64,000 nt of DNA from Vulcanimicrobiota bacterium (GTDB lineage Bacteria > Vulcanimicrobiota > JAJTBE01): the NCBI GenBank assembly GCA_021107945.1, contig JAIORV010000131.1, positions 1 through 64,000 on the forward strand. Direction: 5' to 3'. Below the pieces are notes generated by a model that saw only the letters and a list, made by a program, of their open reading frames with translations, made no database searches and had not been told where the DNA came from. Positions 27,242-37,243 of this stretch are shown piece after piece. The first letter of the stretch is position 1, and each line of letters begins with the position of its first letter. A program made the translations under genes and the position numbers.

Positions 27242-28978
27242 CTAATCTGGGTTCAATAAATCAAACCCTTTACCGCGAACGATCCTGAGTTCAGTATCCC
27301 CAGCATTGCCTGTCGGCTTCGCACTGATAACGCCAAGCCATGGATAATCCTTAAGGTAGGAATCAAGGATCATATAACCCCAAATTGGACCCCGCATATC
27401 AATGCAAGCTCCACGCCCATCAGTCGATTCTTTAAAGTCTTCAATATTAGCATCTAGCAACTCAATCAGTTGCGCGGGCGAAAACAATCCATTAGATATT
27501 ATTTTGAAGCGCTTTGCCGCTACACAAGGTGTGTCAACTTTTAAATTTAATATTGAATTTAGATTATAGTTACCCAGGATTTCTTTGTTCCCATTATCAA
27601 ATTCCTTATATATATAATCTCCAACTTTAATAGTGGCATTATCGGCATTCTCATCAGCATAACAAACCACATAAGCGTCGATAGACGGACAATACACCGC
27701 AATATATCTGAATTCCTTAAGATAATCCGCAAGCATAAGATATGTCCAGGCAGGCCCGCCCATATTGATAAGGATCCCAAAATCAGATGGATTTTCCTTT
27801 AATGTTGGATCATTTTCTACCAGATTTTTAAATTCCAACGAAAGAAGATTGGATTTCTTTTTAAGAATTCTACGAATTTCTATTGCATCTTTAGTCAACC
27901 CGTTTTCTTTAACTTTTATCTTGCTAACTCTGTCATTATCAAAAATTGTGTTTTCATCAATTACTGCATTTGAAAGATCAACGCCCATTAGATCCGCTTC
28001 CGTCAAATTCGCACCGGATAAATCAGTTTTAAATATAATTGCATCTTTTAATCGCGCTTTCATCAATTTGGCATTCTGAAGTTTTGCCTTGGATAAATCA
28101 CTGCCCTCTAAATATGCTGAAGATAAATCGGCGCCGGTAAGAATCGCAGATTTTAATTTTGCCCCGTTAAGCTTTGCAGCCTTTAAATTTATTCCGGCAA
28201 GTTCAAGACCGCTCAGGTTTGCTTTTGACAAATCGGCCCCGGACAGATTTGTTCCACCAAACTCCGCCTTGCTAAGATCGGCATTCATAAATTCCGCCCT
28301 GCAAAGATTTGCTCCAAGGAATTCTGTGCCTTCCAAGCTGGCGGTTTTGTGACGATCGTCTCTATCTCCAAATACTGCGCCTGATAAATTTAAACCGGAC
28401 AAATCCAGTCCGTTAAGAATTGCCCCCCTGAAAGATGCACCTTTGAGTTTTATGTTATCAAATTTTGCACGTCTGAGGTCAAGTTTGTCCAGGGTTGCCC
28501 CGGTCAAGTTAACTGATTTTAAATTAGCGCCATTTAAGTCAGCGGAAGTTAAATCCGCTGCCGTGAGGTCTGTTCCAGAGAGATTTGCGCTATTTAAATT
28601 AGCGGAAGTTAAATCAGCCGCCGTAAGATCTGCTCCTGAGAGATTGGTGTCAATTAATACAGCCAATCTTAAATTCGCTCCCGATAGATTTGCTCCACCA
28701 AACTTCGCCTTGCTCAGATCGGCACTCATAAACTCCGCCTTGCATAGATTGGCATTCATAAACTCCGCCTTGTAAAGATTTGCTCCAAGGAATTTTGTAC
28801 CTTCCAAACTGGCGGCTTTGTGATGATCGTCTCTATCTCCAAATACTGCGCCTGATAAATTTAAACCGGACAAATTCAGCCCGTCAAGAATTGATCCCCT
28901 GAAAGATGCATCTTTCAGTATTGTTCGATCAAATGTTGTATTTCTGAGGTCAAGTTTGTCCAGGGTTGCCCCGGTCAA
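27242..28978 (-). CDS. Pentapeptide-repeat protein with C-terminal Csx3-like domains, probably 5'-truncated
   Basis: Many A(D/N)LXX repeats; C-terminus FGILINMGGPAWTYLMLADYLKEFRYIAVYCPSIDAYVVCY...KVGDYI and ACIDMRGPIWGYMILDSYLKDYPWLGVISAK. Predicted start is TTG in mid-repeat. Confidence 0.8.
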   Translation of the reverse strand: MTGATLDKLDLRNTTFDRTILKDASFRGSILDGLNLSGLNLSGAVFGDRDDHHKAASLEGTKFLGANLYKAEFMNANLCKAEFMSADLSKAKFGGANLSGANLRLAVLIDTNLSGADLTAADLTSANLNSANLSGTDLTAADLTSADLNGANLKSVNLTGATLDKLDLRRAKFDNIKLKGASFRGAILNGLDLSGLNLSGAVFGDRDDRHKTASLEGTEFLGANLCRAEFMNADLSKAEFGGTNLSGADLSKANLSGLELAGINLKAAKLNGAKLKSAILTGADLSSAYLEGSDLSKAKLQNAKLMKARLKDAIIFKTDLSGANLTEADLMGVDLSNAVIDENTIFDNDRVSKIKVKENGLTKDAIEIRRILKKKSNLLSLEFKNLVENDPTLKENPSDFGILINMGGPAWTYLMLADYLKEFRYIAVYCPSIDAYVVCYADENADNATIKVGDYIYKEFDNGNKEILGNYNLNSILNLKVDTPCVAAKRFKIISNGLFSPAQLIELLDANIEDFKESTDGRGACIDMRGPIWGYMILDSYLKDYPWLGVISAKPTGNAGDTELRIVRGKGFDLLNPD

Positions 28979-29721
28979 GTCAACTGATGTTAAATCAGCG
29001 GAAGTTAAATCAGCCGCTGTAAGATCTGCTCTTGAGAGATTGGCACCTATTAATTCAGCGGAAGTTAAATCAGCCGCCGTGAGGTATATTCCTGAGAGAT
29101 TGGCGCCTATTAATTTGGGTGCACATGTTTCCTGTCAAAAATATTTATTACTATTCAGATCCCACCATCATGTCGTCCTGAACGGAATACGATCTCTTAA
29201 TTTACTGGATAAGCTTTGGTAAGACCTATCCCCGAACCCTTCGCTCCGCTCGAGGGCAAGCTCCGTGAAGGAACGGATTTTACTTACCTCCGATGTATAA
29301 ATCAGCGAAGGATCTCCTCTCCCGGGTTCTTCTCACAACAATCATTCATATTAATACTTGCTCCTCCATGCCACGGGGGTTGAGATTCTTCGCTGTGTTA
29401 ATCCTCGTAGATCAAGATAATCCCGTCTTTGAGAAAATCATAGAAGTAAAGCTCTTCTCTCGTGATCCGCTCAGAAGGACATGCTCAAGTCTTTCTTGAT
29501 CCGCTCAGAAGGACAAGAATTCCTGGGGGATTGAATAATTACGCCTGAACCTTTGACAAAAAGTAAATGCACACATATGATTTTATACCGATAGATCCTG
29601 AAACAAGTTCAGGATGACGAATTCAAGCCGTTTCTTTTAATAATGCATAAGTCCTGTTGAATGAAACCATGCCTCATGATAAAGGTTTGAAAAAGAGTGA
29701 AAATGATATATCTGATTGAGC

Positions 29722-30162
29722 CTACTTGACAAGTTTTACAGGGACAATATATTTGGTGTTTGCTCGTACAAAACAGTATTTTCCTTTAGAAATTTCAATC
29801 ATAATCCAGGGCTTTTTATTACGGTCTCTTAAAAAGATAATTCCCCTGTTACCTCTTGTGGCGTTCAGAATGGAACCCTTCCGGAATCTAGCTGCTATTG
29901 GCCACTGAGCGACATTGCTCTTTGGCCATGCAACTCTTGGGTCTTCCCAATTAACTGGAAAATTTGTCGCAAGCCTTCCATTAAGGCCATTCCGGTCATT
30001 GTCAACAACTTTCCAGTATCTGTGTGATCTGGGAATAACAAAATCCCCTTTTTTATCTGGAGTCGGGAATGTATATCCGTGGTCTTGAGCGCCTGCAATA
30101 GAATTTGCCGTTAAAAACAGCAAAAACATAATGATAAAAAAAATGGATGCTTTATTTTTCAT
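29722..30162 (-). CDS. Secreted SH3-like hypothetical protein
   Basis: Signal peptide-like MKNKASIFFIIMFLLFLTANSIAGAQ. Confidence 0.5.
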   Translation of the reverse strand: MKNKASIFFIIMFLLFLTANSIAGAQDHGYTFPTPDKKGDFVIPRSHRYWKVVDNDRNGLNGRLATNFPVNWEDPRVAWPKSNVAQWPIAARFRKGSILNATRGNRGIIFLRDRNKKPWIMIEISKGKYCFVRANTKYIVPVKLVK

Positions 30163-30323
30163 ATTGTCCTCCTGATAAATGGATTATTACAAACTCAAGG
30201 AATACCGGGGATCTGAATAAATACGTGTTTTATATTCATTTCGCAGGGAATTTTCTGGATTCACGTGATGTATTGAGGGTTCTCTATGTTGCAGGAGTTC
30301 CCTGTCCTGTTTTTCCAGTCTTG

Positions 30324-30890
30324 CTAATAATCACCATAGTCCCTGCCTTGCAATTGACTCTTTCCAGACTCCAGCTGACCGGGAGTAAACGAGAATTGAT
30401 TATGAATATAGAGACCCCATTGTGCAGCAAGATCTTCCAATCTCTTCAGAGTAGTCTTTCCCCATACATTTATTTCATCAGGATTATTCTCTTCCGGTTC
30501 CTTAGGCAATGTGTCTAAATATTGAATTAATTGATAATGCTCAAGATTCTTGAATTCAAAATTGAAGAACTGCAGACTCCAAGTGGGGTCATAGTGCAAC
30601 TTTCCTTTTCTTACCCACAAATGAGGCGTAGGTCCGTTCAAATTAGGATTCCAGGCAAATCCAGGGACTATATGCCAATCATCTTCGCCTTTCTCACGCA
30701 TTGCCTTTACAACACATATACTATTGTCTTGGCAATGAAAAGCTGGCAGTCCTTCTTGGGAAAAACATTGTTTCTTAAATAATGTCGGATATTGTTTCTT
30801 CCCATAATCCATAACAAATTCAGGTGCTTTCAGAACCTTCACTTGTCTCAGGAATCCTTTTTCCACCAATTCATCAATAGTCACGTGCAT
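30324..30890 (-). CDS. Hypothetical protein
   Basis: 188 aa intact ORF; no family recognised. Confidence 0.5.
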   Translation of the reverse strand: MHVTIDELVEKGFLRQVKVLKAPEFVMDYGKKQYPTLFKKQCFSQEGLPAFHCQDNSICVVKAMREKGEDDWHIVPGFAWNPNLNGPTPHLWVRKGKLHYDPTWSLQFFNFEFKNLEHYQLIQYLDTLPKEPEENNPDEINVWGKTTLKRLEDLAAQWGLYIHNQFSFTPGQLESGKSQLQGRDYGDY

Positions 30891-30938
30891 TCTTCCTCAT
30901 TCCTTCACCAAAACGCTAATTTTGATAAATAAATAAAG

Positions 30939-30992
30939 TAGAGAGCCGGCGTAGTAGCATTGCTCTATCTCCTGAGGCCTACTCTACTCAAT
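30939..30992 (-). repeat. Dispersed repeat (copy 1 of 4)
   Basis: Reverse complement GGAGATAGAGCAATGCTACTACGCCGGCTCTCTACTTT matches copies near 52600, 55075 and, in part, 61350. Confidence 0.7.
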
Positions 30993-31024
30993 TTTCCTAA
31001 GTTTATATAATAAAAAACCCTATC

Positions 31025-33709
31025 TCAACTAATTGCTACCGGAACTATCACGCCCACTTCTTGTGCCACGGGAGTATAAATATCTACTTTCTGTTCAGGA
31101 GTTCTTATTGTAACTATCAAGGAATATCGTGCCTTGCTTTCACATTTGCCGAGATAGGCTCTCTCCCGCCACCAGCCAACAATAGGGACAACAGCAATAT
31201 AGTGTGATTCTGCCAGATCTGCCGCTATTCCTTTCCAGATATCAGAATGGATAGATCCTTTATCACGGCCTTTACTTCCGATTACCCAACGGTCAGATGC
31301 GCTTTTTGTTTTCAGGTGCCCTTCATCTTCATCCCTTGCTTCAGCGTTAATTCTCTTAATGAATTGTTCCCGTTTTTCCGTAGGCGAATTTATTTTGAAA
31401 CGCAACGCATATGAGGGATAACGATAACGATCTTTCCATCCTATTTCACCTGGACCGGGTTCAATGAAATATGACAAAGTGACTCTCATTTCAACTTCTG
31501 CATCTTGCAATTCTCTGAGAATTTCTATTGGCCAAGGTAGATCATAGAGATGCATATCCCGCGTTCTGTTCTTTTCATAAGGTTGAATTTCTGCTTGAGA
31601 TATCAATGTAAGAGAATTCATCGCACTATATAATGCTCTCTCTAAATTCGGTACACCATATCCACAGGCACGTAGTACATCCCTTAGTTGAGTTTTAGAG
31701 TCACCCTTAGCAAATTGACTTTTTAATGCATCCGTCCATTCGGCAGAATGTACGACGAGAGCACGAATCGTTTCAGGCCAGTAGTCAGGGTAGCGAATTT
31801 GAATTTGCGCAGCAAAGTGTGCGCCCTGTGCCGCTGCGGCGCTTGTCATATTAAAGCTTTCAAATAACCGGGCTTGTGGCTGATAATTCGTTGAAAGAAG
31901 AGAAAGATCATCACACTCCGATGAAAATTCATGTTCTTTAACTGCCGCATTTCCGCCTTCCATAACTATTTCTGGTTTGATAGGCCATTTATTATCCCAA
32001 GTCAATGAAGTAGTAGAGAAGGGCGAAAGTTGGTTTACTTGTGCAATTGGCAAATAGCCTTTGAGGGTTGGATCGGTTATCGTCGTTAATTGTGTATAAG
32101 CTCCAACGGTAAGCGCATTCCATGACTGAGCCGGATCGTGCACAGAATCTGTGATTTGATTATCTGGATAATTTGATAACTGATTGAAATCGGTTATATT
32201 ACCGGCACTAACCACCATGAGTCGTTTTGTCCCATCATCGACACCAGAAGTTATCTGATCTAATGCTCCTGACCAGGAAGAAGGTTTTCCTCTGTCCCGA
32301 TTATCAGAAGCAGTAACTGCCATACAACAAATACGCTTTCGGTCTGGTGCTTGAATTTCAGCAAGACTTACGCCTTGAGAGGTAATATAGCCCCAAAGTT
32401 CAGGTTTATTTTTCCCTCTCCCTTCCGGTGGGAGAATCTTAACGGACTCAAGCATGTGATTTATGAATATAGGTCCTTGACCGGAAAGATGTTCTGCAAG
32501 ATTTCCATAGCCAGAAATTCCAGCCATTAAAGTGCCATGACCATAATGGTCGTGACTCCCCCATAGAGGATCAAAACTCTGGCAATCAGCACTGTCCAGT
32601 ATGGGAGAAATCAAGGGATGCCCGTTGTTTACCCCTGTATCGAGAATGCAGACTGAAACTAAAGACTCCCTATTCACCTGCAGGCGTTCTATAATATCTT
32701 CAGCCCACTTTGCCTGCTCCCGATTCGGCATCTCAGTCCAGAATGTTGTCGTATCTTTTGCTTTGCGGAACCCAGCAATATCATCAGAGAGCCGGGTTAA
32801 ATCTGCAAGTTGCTCATTATTAACAAATACCAGTTTAACCGCTCGCTCTGGGAATATAATATAATTCAATTTTGAAACTATATTCAGATCGTCAATAAGT
32901 TTCTCAAGACGTTTAATAACATCAGGTTTATCATCTTTAACCGCCCGCTCTGGAAATATAACATCAGGATTATCATCGCGGAGCCAGACTTCGCACCATT
33001 GCGGTTTTTCATCTGGGATGAGTGAGTGATCATCATGCCAAAATGATTCAATAAAAAGAGCTTTACGTATATCGGCAATACTATTAATTAAATTTGCATT
33101 TTTAGGTTTTCCGGGAATCTTCAGTCTCACTCCCACAACTGTAGGCAAAATTGAACGGGTAAACGGGTAAATCTTCGATGAATGCTTTCTCCAGATTTTT
33201 TTAAGTCCACGAAACTCATTCAAAAAAGAGGGGGGGTTGAATAAATATGGTTTTCCCGTTTCACTTTCCTTTCTGGCGTATTCTTTTATTTTATTAAAGA
33301 AGTATTGTTTTTTTTCTTTATTAACAAAAACTGTTGCAAAGGTAACGGGCAGTTCTTCAAATTCATCAGTTTCTTCATTTCTTATAAGTTCCTTTTCGAC
33401 ACGGATATTACACAACCTGATTTTTTTTGACAGCATATCCTCAAGACTTTTTGTCACTAAGTCGTATCCGGGAGAACCTCGAAATTCAAGATAGACTCCC
33501 TGTCTGACTACATGGCTTACAACAAACTCACTCTCCGCTTCTCTCCATGCCTGTTCAAGCTGTTTTTTTAGAAAAGCAGCATGCCTTCGCCTCCCTATCT
33601 TGGGAATCGGTATCTGCTTACGTGCTCCTCCTTGAGAAATGCTGGTAAACCCCCGTCTTTTAGGAGGTTTAGGAAGTAATATATGAGGTAAATTCTCTTG
33701 TGGCATCAT
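31025..33709 (-). CDS. Subtilisin-like S8 serine protease, IetS-like
   Basis: CILDTGVNNGHPLI (Asp), YGHGTLMAGISG (His), FNMTSAAAAQGAHFAAQI (Ser region); overlaps upstream AAA ATPase gene. Confidence 0.88.
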   Translation of the reverse strand: MMPQENLPHILLPKPPKRRGFTSISQGGARKQIPIPKIGRRRHAAFLKKQLEQAWREAESEFVVSHVVRQGVYLEFRGSPGYDLVTKSLEDMLSKKIRLCNIRVEKELIRNEETDEFEELPVTFATVFVNKEKKQYFFNKIKEYARKESETGKPYLFNPPSFLNEFRGLKKIWRKHSSKIYPFTRSILPTVVGVRLKIPGKPKNANLINSIADIRKALFIESFWHDDHSLIPDEKPQWCEVWLRDDNPDVIFPERAVKDDKPDVIKRLEKLIDDLNIVSKLNYIIFPERAVKLVFVNNEQLADLTRLSDDIAGFRKAKDTTTFWTEMPNREQAKWAEDIIERLQVNRESLVSVCILDTGVNNGHPLISPILDSADCQSFDPLWGSHDHYGHGTLMAGISGYGNLAEHLSGQGPIFINHMLESVKILPPEGRGKNKPELWGYITSQGVSLAEIQAPDRKRICCMAVTASDNRDRGKPSSWSGALDQITSGVDDGTKRLMVVSAGNITDFNQLSNYPDNQITDSVHDPAQSWNALTVGAYTQLTTITDPTLKGYLPIAQVNQLSPFSTTSLTWDNKWPIKPEIVMEGGNAAVKEHEFSSECDDLSLLSTNYQPQARLFESFNMTSAAAAQGAHFAAQIQIRYPDYWPETIRALVVHSAEWTDALKSQFAKGDSKTQLRDVLRACGYGVPNLERALYSAMNSLTLISQAEIQPYEKNRTRDMHLYDLPWPIEILRELQDAEVEMRVTLSYFIEPGPGEIGWKDRYRYPSYALRFKINSPTEKREQFIKRINAEARDEDEGHLKTKSASDRWVIGSKGRDKGSIHSDIWKGIAADLAESHYIAVVPIVGWWRERAYLGKCESKARYSLIVTIRTPEQKVDIYTPVAQEVGVIVPVAIS

Positions 33710-34680
33710 ATCTCACCTCTTAAACCTTTGAGGGCTTCCTGTCGATTGCGAATTACTTTGAGTAACGAGGTTGCATTGACTTTCGTAATATCGTTAAGGA
33801 TAGCAGTTTTTATTGAGTCTTTACAGGCGTGGTCAATTTCAGCGTGGCTTAAACCTTCACTATTAGAAAGCACCGTTTTCCAAGCGAACTTTCTTTCTTT
33901 GAATGTCCCCAGCACATTCTCGATCAAGCGTTTCCGGTCATCCTTGTCCGGGGCCCTATAATAAAGAACATCATCAAATCGGCGAAAAAGTGCCCGATCT
34001 AACAGTTTTGGATTATTAGTAGCTGCAATGATTATACTATCAGATGTATCCTGCTCGATGAATTGCAGAAATGCATTGAGGACACGCCGCATTTCACCCA
34101 CATCGTTATCCATGGAGCGTTCACCGCCAATTGCGTCAAATTCATCAAATAGATAAATTCCAGGGGACTGTTGCATAAGATCAAAAATCTGACGCAATTT
34201 AGCACTGGTTTCACCCATAAACTTGGTTACCAGGCGATCTACCTGGATTGTATTCAGGGATAGATGAAGTTCTTTAGCAAACACCCGAGCAGTCATAGTC
34301 TTTCCGGTCCCTGGAGGTCCAATTAACAATAGTTTACGGCGATGTGAGAGACCATAAGATTTAAGTTTCTCCTGCTGCCTATACTCATGAATGACCTGAT
34401 GAATTCGTTCCATAAGTAAGTCCGGTATAACAAGGGATGCCTTCGAAATCTGTGGCTCCTCAGTTAAAACTAAACCTTTTAAATCCTGTGGAAATGATAA
34501 GATACGTGGACCCTTTTTTTTACGCTCAGTATCTATAATCTGCCGAATATCGTGAGCTAAGGCAGCATGCCCCTGCTTAGCCTCATGAGCTGCAACCTGC
34601 AATGCCATAGTGTAAAATCGCTCCGACTGCTCACTAAAATGTGAGCGGATGAGGGATTTTAGTTGAGCTGCAGTAGCCAT
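33706..34680 (-). CDS. AAA+ ATPase, IetA-like
   Basis: LLIGPPGTGKTMTARVFAKEL, GIYLFDEFDAIGGER, IIAATNNPKLLDRALFRRFDDVL. Confidence 0.9.
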   Translation of the reverse strand: MATAAQLKSLIRSHFSEQSERFYTMALQVAAHEAKQGHAALAHDIRQIIDTERKKKGPRILSFPQDLKGLVLTEEPQISKASLVIPDLLMERIHQVIHEYRQQEKLKSYGLSHRRKLLLIGPPGTGKTMTARVFAKELHLSLNTIQVDRLVTKFMGETSAKLRQIFDLMQQSPGIYLFDEFDAIGGERSMDNDVGEMRRVLNAFLQFIEQDTSDSIIIAATNNPKLLDRALFRRFDDVLYYRAPDKDDRKRLIENVLGTFKERKFAWKTVLSNSEGLSHAEIDHACKDSIKTAILNDITKVNATSLLKVIRNRQEALKGLRGEI

Positions 34681-35126
34681 TTTAGCGCCTCCGGTTTTAA
34701 GATTAAAAAGGATAAATCTTTTATCCCTTCATCTTCAGTCTATTACTCCAAATTTATCTCATTGTCTTTTACTTTTTATTTAAAAGTATCTCACTCAACA
34801 TAATCGAGATGGATCACAAATAGCACTTTTCCGAATAATTAAAAAACATTGCAGACACTTCAACAAGGTTAATGCATTGCTTTTCTAAATCCAAATTAAA
34901 GGAGATACTTTGATAGATGTGAACAACGAATTATTTATTCTGCTACATGCTTTAAATTCGATGTATTCAACCACTTTTCCCTCTTTTTTATTCAAGCCAT
35001 CAATAAAACCATTTTCTCAGAAAACAAAAAAATCAGGCATTGGAAAGCAGGCGCTATGAAAATACTTCGGTATATTGGTTCACCGACTTTTGGACTTGGA
35101 CTTCCGTGGAAATACCCAATTTAAAC

Positions 35127-36299
35127 CTACCTGTTTTTTGGGATTATATATACTTCCCTTTTCAAAAAGATTGCGGCAATGGCTCCGGCGAAGGAGAAAA
35201 ATCCCAGGGATTCAAATCCCGCATGGAAACCGCCCAAATAATTCACTGAAAGCCCGGAGAGACTGGAGCCGAGAAAACATCCGAGCATCATTGCCGTCAT
35301 TATAATGCCATATCCCATATTGAGTTGACGAATGGGAATGACCCGGGGGACGAGGATATAAACCGGTGTTATTATCACTCCCGCCGAAATAGTGAAAAAT
35401 ATCAAGTCCAATGACAGTGGGATCTCCTTTATGGGAATTAAAATGAGCCATATTCCCTGAAACAGGCAGCCGCCAATGATAAGAATTTTTGCCATATTCC
35501 AGTGAGAAGTGAGAAGACCCGCAACGGGAGAAAGGAAAAGCGTTCCCCATAGTACGGCGGAAAGCATTAGTCCAATAACCGGGATGGAGAACTTCTGCGC
35601 CGTAAAATATGATGGAGCAATGGTAACATAGCCCATGGTTGACATATTTGCAAACAAGATAATAAGTCCAAGAATCCATATCGGGCTATTCAATGGAGGG
35701 ATCTCGAATTTATGAGAGTCCGGTTTTTGTTCTTCTTTTCCATGTAAAAAGAATATGGACATAATTAACACTAAAGAAGTGAATATGGCAGGAATCCAGA
35801 ACAACCTGAAGGGTCCGATGATATTCCCGATCTGTCCAAAAAAGCTGAGAGTAACTATGGACCCCAGGGGCAGTGCCGTATTGAAAATTCCCATTGCCAT
35901 TCCCAGGCTCTTGCCTTTAAAATAGGAGGTCACTATTCCGGGCAGGAGAACCGATATGCAGATACAACCGATTCCCGATATTAGTCTGCTCAGGTAAAGG
36001 ACATTATACCCCAGTTTTGTTGTAAATAATGCAGCGCCGAGGATCATAAGAACATAACCCGCAAAAATCAAGGTTCGCTTGCCCCAGCGATCTGCAAGCA
36101 TCCCCCCCGGAAGGGAAAGAAAAATGCCCGGAATTGAAATTGCTCCCATGAGAAAACCCAGCTTGCCAAAATCAATGTCAAGAGCTTTTTGAATTGCATG
36201 GCTAACCGGCGTCAGATCCTGGATTGTGATCGCCATTGACGCCATTCCAAGACAGCATAGAGTTAGAATAAGCCATTTCTTGTTACTATTGTTTTCCAT
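35127..36299 (-). CDS. MFS transporter
   Basis: 390 aa, 12-TM pattern; PGGMLADRWGKRTLI. Confidence 0.85.
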   Translation of the reverse strand: MENNSNKKWLILTLCCLGMASMAITIQDLTPVSHAIQKALDIDFGKLGFLMGAISIPGIFLSLPGGMLADRWGKRTLIFAGYVLMILGAALFTTKLGYNVLYLSRLISGIGCICISVLLPGIVTSYFKGKSLGMAMGIFNTALPLGSIVTLSFFGQIGNIIGPFRLFWIPAIFTSLVLIMSIFFLHGKEEQKPDSHKFEIPPLNSPIWILGLIILFANMSTMGYVTIAPSYFTAQKFSIPVIGLMLSAVLWGTLFLSPVAGLLTSHWNMAKILIIGGCLFQGIWLILIPIKEIPLSLDLIFFTISAGVIITPVYILVPRVIPIRQLNMGYGIIMTAMMLGCFLGSSLSGLSVNYLGGFHAGFESLGFFSFAGAIAAIFLKREVYIIPKNR

Positions 36300-36432
36300 A
36301 TTCCCTCAATTCCATGTAATTGGGATCATATCCTGAAATTGGCAATTTATTGACAATTAACAATGTAAAACAATCCAAATATAAAATTGGAAATCATCAA
36401 AATCAAGACCTGACCTCATACTTGAAATATTG

Positions 36433-37233
36433 CTAACCCCCTGCAATGTTGAGAGCCTCTTCAATGGAGATATTTTCGTGAATGAGGCGACTCATAGCAG
36501 TCACCATATTATATGGAGTCGGGCCTCCCCAGACATTTCTGCCCATTGCAATTCCGGCGCCTCCCGCATCGATTGAATCCTTTATCATCCGGAACAGTTC
36601 CTGCAATGAATCCATTTTTTCTCCTCCCAGGATGACAATCGGTGCCGGGCAACCTTTCACCATTTTATGAAAGTCCTCTTTATTTCCGGGGTAATGTGTT
36701 TTTACCAGGTCGGCTCCGGATTCAAAGGCAGCCCTGCAAGCAATTGAAAGGGATTTGCCAAGCCCCATTTCCTTTGCTCTTTGTCCAGTCGCCATAACTT
36801 CCACCAGGAGGGGCATGCCCCAGTTTCGGCATATATCACCTATCTTGGAGGCTTGCTCAATAAACTGTCCTTCCTTTTGATGACCGAATTTTATGGTAAC
36901 CGCTACTCCATCGGCTCCAAGTTTCAGGGCAGTATCCACGCTTGATATTATGCGATCTTCAAATTGAGCGGGATCTGTGAGAAGTGTGAATCCTCCCGAT
37001 ATTCTCAGTATAATCCCCATATCCCGTCTAACACTCTCTCTGCCTTTCTCCAACATCCCCCTTGTAACAAGAAGCGCGTCCGCTCCACCGGAAGCTATTT
37101 TCTCGATGATCTCTGAGGGATTCTCAAGATTCGCCATAGGCCCGGCAATGGCCGCGTGATCGATAACGACAATAAATGCGCGTGAGTCTTCACGAAAAAT
37201 CCTTTTAAGTCTCAGACATTTTCCCGTTTCCAT
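36433..37233 (-). CDS. Class I aldolase of the DhnA/DeoC/LacD type
   Basis: VIDHAAIAGP, ADLVKTHYPG, AGIAMGRNVWGGPTP. Confidence 0.8.
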   Translation of the reverse strand: METGKCLRLKRIFREDSRAFIVVIDHAAIAGPMANLENPSEIIEKIASGGADALLVTRGMLEKGRESVRRDMGIILRISGGFTLLTDPAQFEDRIISSVDTALKLGADGVAVTIKFGHQKEGQFIEQASKIGDICRNWGMPLLVEVMATGQRAKEMGLGKSLSIACRAAFESGADLVKTHYPGNKEDFHKMVKGCPAPIVILGGEKMDSLQELFRMIKDSIDAGGAGIAMGRNVWGGPTPYNMVTAMSRLIHENISIEEALNIAGG

Positions 37234-37243
37234 ATATCGCCTC

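Noticed and set aside
27765-29222. Plus-strand ORFs rich in SAEVKSAAVRS
   Set aside because: Antisense of the pentapeptide repeats.
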